A DNA stretch of 64,000 bases from Anastatus disparis (Eukaryota; Arthropoda; Insecta; Hymenoptera; Eupelmidae): assembly GCA_017163975.1 (NCBI GenBank), contig JAFFSR010000218.1, forward strand, positions 248,001 through 312,000. Reading direction: 5' to 3'. Position numbers and translations under genes: made by a program. The notes beneath the pieces were generated by a model. The model was not told the origin of the DNA, ran no database searches, and saw only the letters and a program-made list of their open reading frames with translations. This document shows, one piece after another, positions 38,384 through 51,514 of the stretch; position 1 is the first letter of the stretch, and every line of letters begins with the position of its first letter.

Positions 38384-38686
38384 TATGCATTAGAATATAA
38401 TAGATAGCAAATTCAACTTTATATTTTAATTGTAAGATTTATGCAAGTGTAATCATGTATATGGAAGTTTTCATGTCAAGTAAGCATAATAATATCGAAT
38501 AATCATTAAAATTTTGCGTATAGAACGTATTTTATGATTAAATAATTAATACAATCAGCATAACTATGTGCAATTATAATTTTATTAATTTTTTAAATTT
38601 TGACAATAAATTAAAAAATACAATAGCAATATCAGTAACCAAGAATCTTGTTATTTTGATAAAGACATTGTTAAAAATTATGTTAT

Positions 38687-41664
38687 TTATTCATCTTCCT
38701 TTTTTTGACGTTTAGGAAAAACGTCATTCTCATAACAACACTTTTTGAAAGAGGCTGCTGTTGCACATTTATCAGTCAATTCATTTGCTGAAAAATAAAT
38801 TATTCCATAAATAAAATACAATACAATATGTGTCTTAAAAAGCCTAATGAATAAGATTATTTTAAAAGAATAATATTCAATAAATAAAAATAAATCAAAC
38901 TAAAGAATTTAATGTTTAAAAAATTTTTCTACGTTAAAAATTTTTACGTTGATTAAATTGTAACGGAAATATAATTTTTTATTGTGACTACCCGTGTAAA
39001 AATTTTTCGTTAATGGACAACATGTTGATGAAATTATACCCAATACATAGCAAATTTCTAAAAATATATTAACAACAGTCTTCCAATATATAACCAATAT
39101 TTATATTTATAAATCCGTAGATCCTGAACCCACAATATTCTCGCATATTGCAAATAAAATCGCTCGTATGTTCGCGCATAGAAATCGAGAGTATTGGAAA
39201 TATATTACCTATACCATTGGATATTGCAATTGTCAATATATTGCCAATAGTCGCTAAAATAAGTTATTGTTCCATCGATAGCATTAAATTAAAATGAGCA
39301 CAAGTTTTTGGAGCTTCGGTCCCTCTTCTGGGTCTAAACCAAAATCGTTGATGTCTTTGTATTTTACCGTAAAAATGTGATGAAGATACATTTTTTAGGG
39401 TACAAATATTAAGACATCAACGATTCTGCTTCAGATCCTGAAGAAGCCGAAATTCCACAAGCTTGTGCTCATTTTAATTTATTGTTATTAATGAAACAAT
39501 AACTTTTGGCAACATATTGACAATTGCAATATCTAATGGTATTGACAATATATTTCCAATACTTTTGATTTCCACGCGCTATATGGAAAATTCTATTTGT
39601 AATATGTGAAAATAATATGGATTTAGGATCTACGAATTTATAAATATAAATATTAACTATATATTGGAAGACTGTTGCTAATATATTTTTGGAAATATCC
39701 AAAATTTTGGGTATTGTTTTATCAATACGTTGGCTATACGAAAATTTTCATCAGTATATATTTTTATATACATTGACTTTAAAATGTTCATTCATAGGTG
39801 CGTATTCAAATATTGATGAAATCACCCTGGATCAAATTCAAAGTGAAGACAAAATAATTTTTTAATTACAAAAAGTAATATTTTCATTATATTTTACGGT
39901 ATGTAAGAGCAAAATTATAATGCATAAAATAATATTTACCAGTTTCTGCGCATTTAGTTAGTGGTTCCTTCTTTGAATCATCAATGTCGGATTTCATTTT
40001 CTTGAGTTGATCCCATGCTTTGTCAGCCACAACTTTGCCGTCTACCATCTAAAAACATTAATAGATTAAAATGTAGATACATAATCATTTCTTTGTACTA
40101 ACAACAAATAAATACCCTTATAAAAGGGTACTTTTAAATGGTCGAAAATAGGTTAGGTTTGCCATAAACATTATGTCTATATATAAATAATATATACATG
40201 CATCTACCAAGTAATAGCCAAAGAATAGTTGCCACAAATCAAAAGTCCAATCAAATGCAAAGAATACAATATATACATACGCGTTGAGAGGTGACCCAAA
40301 TTGAGGCAATGTAATTCGTCATGTTAAGTGGATCCATAACATCCAATGTCTTTTGTCCTAGGTCAGTAGTATCTATTTTGGCCACTTCACTTTTTGCTTA
40401 ACATGACAAATTACATGGCCTTAAATAGCAATCTAAAGCTACACCCAAGTATTGTTAATTTTATTTACGCATATTGAGTAATTTTCTACTGCACGGTAAC
40501 ACACTATTTAACTAATATTCGTAACAAATGTAAATTATGGACTTAGTTTTGTAAACTAATAAATAAATATACTTACGACTCCCATTCCAGTCATTATGCA
40601 AGCCTTTACGCATTTCCATCTTGGGTCACTTCTATCTTTATCGTCTAAATAAAATTTAATAATCATTAATAAATAAATAATAAAGCAGATTTAATTCAAA
40701 TTCATGTAATAATAAAATAAACCTTCAGTCATTCCAGCTTCCTCTTTACATTTTTTAAACATTTCTTTCATCTCTTCTGATGGCTTACATTGTACGGATA
40801 CCTATTTCAAATTTTTTTTTAATTACTTATTTTAATATAATTTGATTTAATTAATTTGTCATTCGTTGATGAATTTTATGTACTATGAATTGATTATGTT
40901 ACTATATCGCACGCGGAAAAAATTTTTCTATAAATTTACAACGGAGTTCTGCATAAAAATGACGGCAGCATTTCTTCTCAATTATTATGGTGTAATCTCA
41001 CAAAATTTGCGGATAAGTCTTATAAAAATGACCACCATCACGATAAATATTATTGGAAAAACTTTAAATTTCATTTATGTATTCGATTATAGTTGAAAAA
41101 TATATATATAGAATGGTTACCATAATTTTTATAGAAAAATTCTCTTCACGTACGATTTTAATTTTAGTTTATCATAACAGAATACAAAAAGTTAATGGTT
41201 AACGATATCTTATAATTCAACTTAGATTATTTAAAAATTTAAAATAGATTGATTGAATTGATGCTTAAGTTATAAAATGATACTTTTAATTATGTTGCGT
41301 TGATTGAATTAAGCTTGATTATAAAATAGATAAGTTGTATTTTAAACATGATTGAATAAATATGGCTGAAAATAAAAAGAATTTATTTTCAGATTTTGAA
41401 TTTTGTAAGTCATAAAAAGATTAAACAATCTTTAATTTTTAATAATAAATATTAATAATTGTTGTAATACTTGAATTAATAAATGGCATTAAGCTAATAA
41501 ATGATGTTTACTTTTAAATTTATATGAAAATTTAAAAACTTTTATGAACTCTATAACAATAACTACCACTAATTTTACAATAAAATGAAAATTTAATTAA
41601 TAAATTGTTTGATGTCACTTACAACGACCACGAAAATTCCAAGTATAAAAAGAAGCCCCTTCAT
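38687..41664 (-). CDS. Odorant-binding protein with extra cysteines
   Basis: 132 residues. Exons: 41623-41664, 40723-40801, 40577-40644, 39940-40048, 38687-38787; phases 0,1,0,1. Signal peptide MKGLLFILGIFVVV then VSVQ. OBP cysteines: 32, 52, 56, 96, 107, 116. There are two extra cysteines: C19 at the mature N-terminus and C117 directly after C6. Exon 3 is 68 rather than 80 nt, so the C1-C2 loop is four residues shorter. The tail ends QKKEDE. Intron 4 holds a foldback element and intron 3 a smaller inverted repeat. The exon 2 donor (gtttat) is weak but the only in-frame choice. TATA-like box at 41732-41739. Confidence 0.87.
38995..39745. mobile_element. Imperfect foldback element in an OBP intron
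   Basis: Inverted arms of roughly 330 bp (38995-39330 and 39410-39745) with many mismatches and a loop near 39370. For example aacaacagtcttccaata on the left pairs with tattggaagactgttgc on the right, and aatgagcacaagtttttgg pairs with ccacaagcttgtgctcatt. It lies inside the last intron of the minus-strand OBP. No target duplication was resolved. It is older than the 34.8-kb element. Confidence 0.7.
40303..40424. repeat. Small inverted repeat in OBP intron 3
   Basis: Arms of about 23 bp (gcaatgtaattcgtcatgtt against the complement of aacatgacaaattacatgg), about 120 bp overall. MITE-like; no clear target duplication. Confidence 0.5.
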
Positions 41665-41739
41665 GGTTGCTAGTATGATTATTAGAACTTTGAAATGTTC
41701 AAAACTAATGAAAAATGTTAAATTTGCTCGGTATATATA

Positions 41740-44718
41740 CAAAAATAAACACATATTAAGCAGGAAGCAATGTGCTTATGATAGCAATCGACATGTTACT
41801 CAGTGACAAACAAAAGAACAGAAAACTTGTAAATCGATAAGAATCACGAAAGTTTTTTTTATTTATTATATTTATCGACATTATTATTGTAATTAATAAG
41901 CACAAGTAACAAGAAAAATATTGTAAAACAGTATGTAAGTTATTGTAAGTTTAAACTCAACAGTAGAGTTTATTTAATCAAATTTAATTTTTTCCTGATT
42001 TCAAATTTAATAACATAGATAACTAGCATCCCCCGTCTCGGCTTCGCCCGCGTAATAGTTGGGCAGAAGTCGGTAGGTATAGAAATAGAATCTCAAAAAC
42101 TATTATTTACTAATCGTACTCTTACAAAACTTTGGAATACACAACATTTTTTGTTTGTGAACCATGTGATAATAGAATGAATTTTCATTTAAAATAATTT
42201 TTTTTGGTAGAAAAAATAAGCATTGAATTTTTTTTTTATTTTTCGATATACGTTCAATTTAGTACCAATAAGTCAAAAAATATATTTAAATTGACGATAG
42301 AAAATTTTTTTAGCAAATCAAAATCGTGAAAGAGATATTCATTAATAAATATGAATGTTCAACAATGATAGGGAATTATTAACCATGAAGGGTTAAATTC
42401 TCATGTATGAGCCAATAAATATTTAAGGAATAAAAAATTTCCTTGAATAAGATATAAAATTTTTTCTAAAGTTAAAAAAAATTGTCTAATTTTTTATTCT
42501 GCCTAATGGAATAGGAAAATATTTCATTAAATAATCCGAGATAATATTACTTTGTGATTAGAGAATATGCAATAAAAATTTATTGTGTTGAAGTCACGGA
42601 ATATCATAGGTGTATAAGTATTTCTACCGTACCAGTTTAATAAAGTGAAAGACAAAATCGGTCGCCACCTATTGGGCAACCAAGGAAAGTAGCAAGGGTA
42701 GAGCATGTTGACCGCAGAACGCCGAAAAAAAGTAGTCCCTATTCCCTCCGCGTTAAGATCTAGGTCTATAATTATTTTATTGCAATTATTGATTAAAAAA
42801 GTAATTATTTATATAGCCTATGACACTCGTCACATTATAAAGAATTTAAATTTAAAATTTGAAAACAATCGGTTCAGTAGTTTTTGAGATAATTGAGAAC
42901 ATTCAAACAAACGCTGTCCTTTTATATAATAGTAAGATAAGATAAGATAAGATTAAAGTTTATGTTAGGTTTGAAAAATTTTGTTAATTTTATATAATTT
43001 TATTATAAAGAAAAAAAAACGAAAACAATAAACTTTTGAACTACACTGAAAGAAAAAAATTATAATTGTAAGGAAAATTTTAATTATGAATAAATAAATT
43101 GAGAAAATCACATACATTAAGAAAAATATTCTAGTTAAAATTACAATAATTTATAATAAAGTTGTCGCTGTTTGCCATCATGGCTAAAAATCACAATTGC
43201 AAATAGTAAAATTTGCTAAATTATAGAACCTTTTACGTTTCTAGCAAATTTCATTAAATTTATTGATTTATAATTAAAATATGTATTAATATCAAATATT
43301 TTAAATAAATTCTTCTTCAATACAATTTTTGCATATTCTAGATGATTTTCAATGCCATTGAACAAAATTTTATGTTCTAATTTAAGTCACGTTATTTTCA
43401 GTAAATTCTCATTACCAATTCCGGTGTCGGCATGAATAGATTGGCTTGTTTAATTACCGGAAAATAAATATTATTTAATATCTAGCAACGATATCATACT
43501 TAATCTAAAAGTCAATTAAATATAGTACGTAAAGTAAAAAAATTTTAGCCGTAATTTACTTGTATTTTGAATAAAATGAATGGTCATTTTTTTACCACGA
43601 TTATCATATTTCTAAATTTCAAAACATAATAAAAATCAAAATGTACAGTATTTTTGCAATACTTATTATCAAATTGAAATAAATTACTCCATTGCGCATG
43701 TTCCGATTATTGATAAATAAAACAGGAATTCTCGTCTATGAAAAAGTTATTATTACAAACAGTCCCCTTTAGTAATTTATAAATTGGCGACAATTATTTT
43801 GTTTCTAGGAGAGAACTAAAGTATATATAATACATAGTGACATCTATCATAAGTTCCTTCTACGAAAAATTCTTGCTTTATCTACAAAGGATAAAACTCA
43901 GTCGCAAATTCATCGAGGGAAGAAATTTCGATACGGTAGAAAACATGTTAGTAATCTACGATATTACCCAAAGGAAGAAAGAAATAAAAGAAAATTATTA
44001 TATATAATAAATTAAACAATATTGATCGCTAGAATTTTTAAAGACGTTCATTGAAATCACATGAAAGTTAAAATCGTTAATTTGCAATTGAAAAAGAAAG
44101 TGTTTAAAAAGATAAATTTTTTTGAATTGCGAATAAATACGAACTAAGACAAAGCTCAAGTTAAAATTAAAGATAAACTTTTTATGGTTTTCATTATATG
44201 CTATGTATGTTACGAGATTTGCGTCTTATTCTTTAGGCAGAAAAATAATTGTCGAGTTATTAACTTGTGATATTTAAACACAACTATCACGATTCTTTTA
44301 AATGAATTTGTAGATTATTTTCATAAAAGAAATGAAGGATCTATATTTTGTATTTTATAGTGGCATGACCATCAATGACTTTTCCTTTTTAAAAATAATT
44401 TATAGCAACCAGACATAGTTATTTTTTTAATATTAGTTTTCTTTCTTGAATATTTTCGACACAATATAGGGTAAATCTTTGGTATATACATTATTGAATA
44501 GACGAGCTTAAAAATATACATGGGACAAGGTAGGATTAATTTTTTCTTATCTAGGAGTTATTTTTATAATAAGTTCAGTTCAGTGTTCGAATGCAATTAA
44601 AGTTTCTAAGTGCAATTATAATTTTATTTTACTTTTAACATGGGTGAAATTATAAATACAATAGATATGTAAGCTAATAATAATATTAGCAAACTCGACA
44701 TTGGTGTTGTAAATATGT
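41740..44718. other. Gene-free region with a LINE-tail-like repeat
   Basis: No gene recognised. Contains the 42.03-42.96 kb repeat listed separately; the rest is AT-rich. Confidence 0.4.
42028..42955 (+). mobile_element. Possible RTE-type LINE 3' remnant or SINE
   Basis: Begins with the CpG-rich words cccccgtctcggcttcgccc and ends cggttcagtagtttttgaga, then a tandem gataa tail (42934-42955). Such an ending followed by short tandem repeats is typical of RTE-clade non-LTR elements (pattern memory, not a search). No reverse transcriptase is readable. The left boundary is uncertain. Confidence 0.4.
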
Positions 44719-46055
44719 TTATCGAGTCGATTTTTTTTTACCACGAGAGTCCTGAAGAATACCGCTATCCAAACCGCACTTTTTAAAGGAATCTGCTACT
44801 TCACATTTATCAGCCAATTCATTTGCTAAAAAGAAATTATTAAATAAATATAATATAAATAATTTTGTTGAACCATTTACTATTTACCAGGTTCTGCGCA
44901 TAGTTCGAATTTTTTCTTAGTTGCTTCCAAAAATTTTTCAACAACAATTTTTCCGTCGGCCATCTAAAAGCATCAATTGACGAATCAAATAAGAAATTAT
45001 TTGTTCATATTGATAATATGAATATTAATACTTTCGTATACTTGATTTTATATTTATACTTACAATTCCTTTTTTATTCCATAAGCAAGCATCGTAGCAT
45101 TTTAATTTGGGATCGTTTTTCTTTACATCATCTAAATAAAAAAATTTAATTTTAATTATGGAACAATTAACGAAGCAAAATAATTTTTAATTTTTTATGT
45201 AAATATAACAAGACCATCGGTTATTCCAAGTTCATTTTTGCAATCTACGGACTGTTGTAATACACGTATTTGCTCATCTGTTAAGACACATTGCACAGAT
45301 ACCTAATTTCAAATAATTAAAGTTAATTTAAAGATAATTTCATTTAGTTTATTATTTATTAATAATTTTGATTCTTATGAAAAATTTGTGCTAAAATTTC
45401 ACGCACTGTTTTATTTTTACTTTGTCATAATAGAATATAAAAGATTAATTTTTTTATTTTTGTCAACGAATCAGTTGAACAAAAACATGTTTTTATTTAA
45501 ATTTCAGTAGCAATAATTAAAATAATAAATTGTAATTTTTGTATATCCTTATATTCTATTAACAAGTTAATTATAAGTGCTTTTTTATTAGTTTCAATAA
45601 AAGCATTGTCAAAGTCTTAAAATTTCAAAATAAATTATTCAAAAGAGATGATAAAAAAGGTTCTATTAACGAGAAAAGCGAAAAATGTTTCATTTAAATG
45701 AGACGTTTAGTATGTGAGGCGCCTCGTCCGAATATATTACGCAATCTCATTCTTTGACAAACTTATTCTTTGTTATGATTTACGCTTTGAAATTTTATGA
45801 CATTATCGTGGTAATAAATAAAAATTAGTCGTTTTTCCAGTTACTCAAAATTATGTGACAACACGTACATTAACGAATGCTATTACTTTTAATTTATATG
45901 AATAAGGTAGCTAGCATAATCATAATTGCATATCAGCTATAAATAATTTTGTTTTACGTTTACTTACTATCAAAAATTTTAATTTCATTATTTAATCGTT
46001 CGATATGACTTACCGTGACCATGAGAATTCCAAATATTGAAAGAAGACTTATCAT
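44719..46055 (-). CDS. Odorant-binding protein, shortened C3-C4 segment
   Basis: 126 residues. Exons: 46014-46055, 45215-45302, 45064-45131, 44888-44963, 44719-44825; phases 0,1,0,1. Signal peptide MISLLSIFGILMVT then VSVQC. OBP cysteines: 35, 55, 59, 88, 99, 108, plus an extra C19 as in the 38.7-41.7 kb gene. Exon 4 is only 76 nt (about 110 in the others), cutting C3-C4 to 28 residues against about 36-42 normally. C5-C6 is X8. The exon 2 donor (gtcttg) is weak. The shared N-terminal cysteine, 68-nt exon 3 and ANELxDKC motif make it a sister of the neighbouring OBP. Basic tail (GKKKSTR). TATA-like element at 46131-46137. Confidence 0.86.
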
Positions 46056-46454
46056 TGTTATTTTATTATTATGATATAAACTTTAAAATATATTTTTTTT
46101 AACTAAGAAGAAATATTTAAATTGTTTTGCATTTATAGAATATATTGCATGTTTTAAACATGTAAAATGTCACTAATAATTAGCTCATCTTGTTAAAAAA
46201 GATTGTTAAAAAACTCAATATTGCTATAATTTTAGTATTTATTTTTCCATTATAACATTGAATAAGAGCAAACATGAAAAATGTTGTTAGAAATATTGTA
46301 TTTTTACGTATTATTTTTTTTAATGGAAATTACGAAACCGTATATTATTTATGAAGAAAAATTTTTTTTATAAAAATACTTTTTATAAAGTTCAATTTTA
46401 ATAAATATAAAGGTCAACTTGATTAATTAACAATCACCTTTTTGCGCTTGAGAG

Positions 46455-46960
46455 TCATTCTGACCCATCGAGTAAATACATGTTTTAACGTAGAATTATA
46501 TGCTTTTTCTGATTCTAAAGTCAAAAATAGGAGTTCCCATTTGAACTTTCAAAGTTGAACTTCAAGTGACCTTAAAGGCCAGGCCAGAGTTCAAGATTAT
46601 CGTTAAACTGCCTAATTGGAACTATGAATATTTTTTTTGAGTCATTTTTCAAGAAAATACACCTTTGCGAAGTTGACCTTGATATGACCACTTTCAAGTT
46701 TCTGAACCTTATTTGACCCTTGGAGGTCATCTTGAGCAATTGAGTAAATGCATGTTTGAATGTATAATTTTATACTCTTTCTAGTTCTGGAGCCTGAAAT
46801 AGGGGTTCGTATTTAAAATTTAAAATTTGACCTTCAAATGACCTTGAAGGTTAGGTCAGAGGTTGAAGTCATGGTCACCATCAGATTCTCTGATCAAAAC
46901 TACAAAACTTTAATGCACTTTTTCGCAAATTATGAGGGAGGGAGGTCCGATACTCTTTGA
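46455..46960. repeat. Two tandem copies of a ~270-bp repeat
   Basis: The segments starting near 46461 and 46731 align over about 200 bp (gagtaaatacatgttt against gagtaaatgcatgttt, then gaccttaaaggccaggcc against gaccttgaaggttaggtc). No ORF. Probably a dispersed insect repeat. Confidence 0.6.
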
Positions 46961-47480
46961 AGACCCTGTATAAAAATATGACGTAAGGACTAAAGACACT
47001 TTCAATCACTCTGAAAAAAGTTTAGTACACAATCGGGTAGCTATTTACCACCCCAAAAACGTATGCGCAATAGGCCACTTACCCAGCACGTATGAAAAAA
47101 ATAAGATTAAAATGTAAATAATATAAATTATTCTCATAAAATGTTTTATTCAATTTAAAATTAGTTCAGAATTTTAATAATTTGAGGAGTTTAGGTACTG
47201 TTAATTATTATATATTTTATTACTAATATGTGACAGAATTCTTTTATATTATGAATAATTTATGATAGGTATTTTTTAGTTTTTTAATAAGCATTTAGTA
47301 TTTTTATAATATAAATGAATACATATGTATCCCAATATTTTTAATACAATGTTTAATTTATAGATTGTGAAACAATAAACAGCTAAAGTTTTTTTTAATT
47401 ATCATCGAATGAAAAAGAAATAGGCGTGATTATTAATAAGAATATATCAAAGATATGTTTATTTTGCTCAGAATTGTGTC
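46961..47480. other. Downstream flank of peptide copy 1; start of triplicated unit
   Basis: From about 47100 the sequence is homologous to 50160-50560 and 53380-54130, marking the left edge of the triplicated segment. tttatt at 47481-47486 is the likely polyadenylation signal of the minus-strand peptide gene. Confidence 0.5.
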
Positions 47481-47665
47481 TTTATTTCAACAAATAATTT
47501 ATAATACATAATATACGTAGTTCCTGATTGTCCATATTATTTAGAAACCTTAGAGATGTTTTACTTTTTATAAATTATTTCGTTGCAATAAAAAATGGCG
47601 TGGCAGACGAAGGATGATGTTGTACCTTGCATCTGACTCGCTCTATTTTAATTAATCAGCATCAT

Positions 47666-48205
47666 TTAGATATATTTCCTCTTCTTTTTTGTTGCTTCGG
47701 TAGTGGCGATACCTAAATAAATAAATTGATAAGAGTATAATTAATGTAGTTGAAATTTGTAAATTAAGTTACATGTTTACAATTCAAGTATTGACAATAA
47801 GTTTTTTTGCAGGAATTATAACTAAAATTTAGCGAAACAAATTGAACCATTTTAAAATTAAATTTATCAAAATTTTTAGAAATTAACTTAAGATGTACTT
47901 ATAAAAATGCATATAGATTTTAAAATGTATGTTACTAATATACTAAAGTTGCTCAACGTTTGTTTATTAACGTATTAAATATATAATTAGAATAATTAAT
48001 TAATAAATCATTTTTTAGCATATTTTAAAATATTTGAAAGAAATTTATGAAAAGTTTAAATAGCAAAATGAAGAGGTTATTTTTTTATTTTTCATAAGAA
48101 TATTGTATTAAAAAATAACTTCTTTTATTGAAATAAAAAATGAATATAAATACCTTGGAGAAGGATAACGGCCAATGATAGAACGATAGCTAAGTATGCC
48201 TTCAT
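47666..48205 (-). CDS. Small secreted basic peptide, copy 1
   Basis: Two exons (48154-48205 and 47666-47712, phase 1) encode 32 residues. The first 17 (MKAYLAIVLSLAVILLQ) form a signal peptide. The mature part, starting about G18, is short and basic (GIATTEATKKKRKYI) with no cysteine. A tttatata (TATA-like) lies at 48277-48284, and the splice sites (gtattt donor, tttag acceptor) are conserved in all three copies. The coding parts resist change while introns drift, which supports a real gene. I do not recognise the family. Secreted cationic peptides of this size include antimicrobial, gland and venom peptides, but no function can be assigned. In this copy the 3' UTR is uninterrupted. Confidence 0.65.
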
Positions 48206-48619
48206 TTTTAATTTTTTTTCGACTTACGCTTGTTTGCAATAAGAAGTGAACTATAATTGGAATAAGAATTTTTCAGTTTATATATTGCTACCAAGCAAGC
48301 TATGATATGCGTTAACACGATTAGAAAACGTGTTCAAATATATATTCTTAATAATTAATATATTTTAAAGTAATTTAGGTAAAAATAATCTAATGGAAAT
48401 TCTGTTTAATTAACATTTTATATAAACCTTGTGAGACGTTGCAACTACTCGCACGTAATCCTTTTTGAACATTATACACTAAAAATAATTAACAATAATA
48501 TCAGTTACTTAACTAAATATATTGATTCAATTAAACAATTTCTTATTTCTCAGTTAGGTGGTGACATGTTTGGCCTCTACGAAAATTACTTTTTCCATAT
48601 AGTTAATCCTTTTTAATAT

Positions 48620-49530
48620 AAATTTGATTATGCAGATAGCCTAAATATTAATATTACAAATATATTGTCACAACATTCAATGGATTCGAATTAAGAAATT
48701 AATGGTGAAACCCTACTTGAAATTGATAATATTAAAAATAATTGGATACACGATTCATCAAATGTTGACATCTCCCTTTCCTATTTTGAATTTTAAAATT
48801 AGGCAGAAATTTTAATTTACTAATAATATCAATAGAAAAACTTTTTTACATTTTAAAAAAAAAATATTAAGAATAACTTAACTGGTAATTTAGAAACTAA
48901 TAATAAGTTTAAGGTATAACTTTTAAATCGTCTTAAAGTTGCAAGTGAAAAAGTTTCCAACGTTATTGTAGTAGATAAAATAATTTCTAATAACATCATA
49001 AAAAGCTTACACTTTTTTAATTCAAATAAAGAATTAATGATTACTAGGACTGAACTTTTGTAGTAATGGATAAAAACTATTACATAGAAAAAGTCGAAAA
49101 AAGCTTAAGTGACACAAATATGTATGAAATTGTTCATCATTGCTTAAGGAATTAAATGGATATGATCTGTTGGGCAATAATAAAATATTATTTAACATTG
49201 TCAAAGATAAAATGTTCGAAACACATGTTCGAAACAGACCATGAGTTTAATCTAGATATTAACTCTGTTACTGTCTCAAACCAAGAAAGTTCACATTCAA
49301 AGCATTTTATATCTATAATGGTTTATATTATTAAATTTAAAAATAATGTCAGTAGAATCTCCGATACACAAGGTACAAGTTTAGCTGTTAAATATTACAT
49401 TTATAATTATTTTAAGTAGTTTTATCATATATTATTACTATGTGGTTCCTTTTGCTTTGTTATTATAGAAATATTGTTAAATATTTTATTTTTATTATCA
49501 TGCATTACTTGTGATATTTTAGTGGAAACT
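48620..49530. other. Decayed sequence between copies 1 and 2
   Basis: Short open pieces (such as 49156-49419) but nothing recognisable. Probably old retroelement-derived DNA. Confidence 0.3.
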
Positions 49531-49559
49531 CTAATCATATCATCGTATTAATGACTGAA

Positions 49560-50135
49560 TTCTGTCTAGCCATAGCTCAAGTTATAGGCACTCATGCTCT
49601 TATGTAGAGGTGCATCGTTGCACATATGTATAGCCCTAATCCTGGATTGTGGCAAACGTCACAAGGGGTCTCGAAGTTGAGAGTTTCTGTTACAGGGATC
49701 GAAACTCCAAAAATCAAAGAATTTGCATTTTGTTAAAAGGTGTCAACTTGACTCCACTGACGGAAATCTGTCCAAGGGATCTGACGATAGACAACATGCA
49801 AGGTAGAGAACAGAAAAGAATGGTAATGGGATGGTTTACTTTCTATATGATTGCGATGATAACACACCAAATAACCTTTGCTGTTGGAATGTGATACTAA
49901 TTCACATCATGTAGGGGGCAATATGAACATCAATTCCAAGAGTGAAAGTTTACTTAATTACTTACTAACAGCGGATCTCGACATTGTTAATATCAGGATG
50001 AAACCAATTTTCAGCAATATTAATAGGGTGGAGGTTATAGGCATAGTATTCTCGTTGTCTGACCAATTCTATATTTTGTTTGATTCGGTTATTTGCAGAA
50101 AGCCAGTACGGAAATGAGTAAGGAATCCAAGATAA
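49560..50135 (+). pseudogene. Degenerate LINE endonuclease fragment
   Basis: Two overlapping frames give pieces resembling the apurinic-type endonuclease domain of arthropod non-LTR retrotransposons. One is LLECDTNSHHVGG followed by ESLLNYLLTADLDIVN, the CDANSHHxxWG...ESLLxYL core of jockey/R1-type elements. The other, upstream, contains ICPRDLT. The tryptophan expected after HHV is missing and the frame changes near 49880, so it is inactive. Locally GC-richer than its surroundings. Confidence 0.65.
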
Positions 50136-50709
50136 ACGGACTGAGAAAATTTTAACTCGCTTTTCGAGTTAATAAAGTAGTCATTATTATTGAGGTCACA
50201 ATAAAATTCTATTAGGTAAAAATAGCTTGAAAAATGATCACGAAAAATATTTTTTTTAAATATAAATAGCATGAATTATTCTTATAAAAAGTTTTATATG
50301 TTTTAGAATTGAATCAAAATTATTATAATTTCAGGGAGCTAGAAATTTCTACTTTTTTATATATTACTTTTATATTATAAATAGAAAGGTAAGTATACCA
50401 TTATTTATTATTTTTAATGCAAGATTTCATTTATGGATTATGAAACAATTAACAGGTAAAATTTTTTAAAATTATATTAAACGAATTAAAAACTTATTTT
50501 TTTAAGGCATGGTCATTTATAAGAATATATTAAAGATATGTTTATTTTGCTCAATAATGTGTCTTTATTTTAACAAACATAATTTATTATAAATAATATA
50601 CGTAATTTTTTATTATCCATATTATTTAGAAATGTATCAGATGTTTCACTTCTTTTAAATTATTTTGTTGTAACAAAAAGGCGTTGGCAGGTGAAGGATG
50701 ATGTAGTAC

Positions 50710-51034
50710 CTGTAATAGATTAAATAAGAGTTATAATTTTTTATTGTTAATTATACAAGTATTAGTTTACATTGTGAAATCGTTATTACGTAATAGATAG
50801 ATTTCTCAGTTATGATATATAGAATAAAATTAGCTATAATTTAAATGTAATAAATTGTTAATGAAAAATAATAAAGCTCGAAATTTATAGAAAATGGCTT
50901 TGCAAATTGAAGCTGAATTTTTTAGTTTAATTTTCTTATTTTTGGACTCGCTTGAGGTTTATTTTTAAGATATCATGTTTTAACGATTTAATTTTCAACA
51001 TAAATATTGATAATTTACATAAGTTTTGGTGTAC
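50710..51034 (-). other. Intron-like insertion in the 3' UTR of peptide copy 2
   Basis: Absent from copy 1, where the flanks are continuous (gtaccttgcatctgactcg at 47622-47640). In copy 2, 325 bp intervene, with GT...AG borders on the transcribed strand and the word gtacc at both junctions. The counterpart in copy 3 is 54279-54620 (342 bp). It is either a gained 3' UTR intron or an insertion; loss from copy 1 is the alternative. Confidence 0.5.
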
Positions 51035-51088
51035 CTTTTTTCAGTTGCATCTGACTCGCCCTTATACATTTTTATCGTTGATTATCAT

Positions 51089-51514
51089 TTAGACCGCCAA
51101 CTTCTTCCTCCTCTTTATTGTTGCTTCAGTAGTAGCGACACCTATATAAATTAATTAATAAAAGTACTGTTAATGTAGTTGAAATTTGTCAATTAACTTG
51201 AGATGTGCTTATAAAAATGCATATAGATTTTAAAATGTATGTTACTAATATACTAAAGTTACTCAATGTTTGTTTATTTATGTATTAAATAAATAATTAG
51301 AATGATTAATTAATCAATAATATTTTAGCATATTTTAAAATATTTGAAAGAAATTCATGAAAAGTTTAAATAGCAAAATGAAGACGTTAATTTTTTATTT
51401 TTTATAAGAAATTATATTTTAAAATGTCATCTTGTAATAAAATAAAAAATAAATATAAATACCTTGGAGAAGGATAACGGCCAATGAGAGAACGATAGCT
51501 AAGTATGCCTTCAT
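51089..51514 (-). CDS. Small secreted basic peptide, copy 2
   Basis: Exons 51463-51514 and 51089-51141 encode 34 residues: signal peptide MKAYLAIVLSLAVILLQ, mature GVATTEATIKRRKKLAV. TATA-like tttatata at 51587-51594 and polyadenylation tttatt at 50564-50569 on the minus strand. The second exon is identical in protein sequence to copy 3. Unlike copy 1 the C-terminus reads IKRRKKLAV. Family unknown; see copy 1. Confidence 0.68.

Noticed and set aside
49156..49419. 87-codon open frame
   Set aside because: No recognisable domain, lies in decayed DNA between duplicated units, and lacks signal peptide or exon partners.
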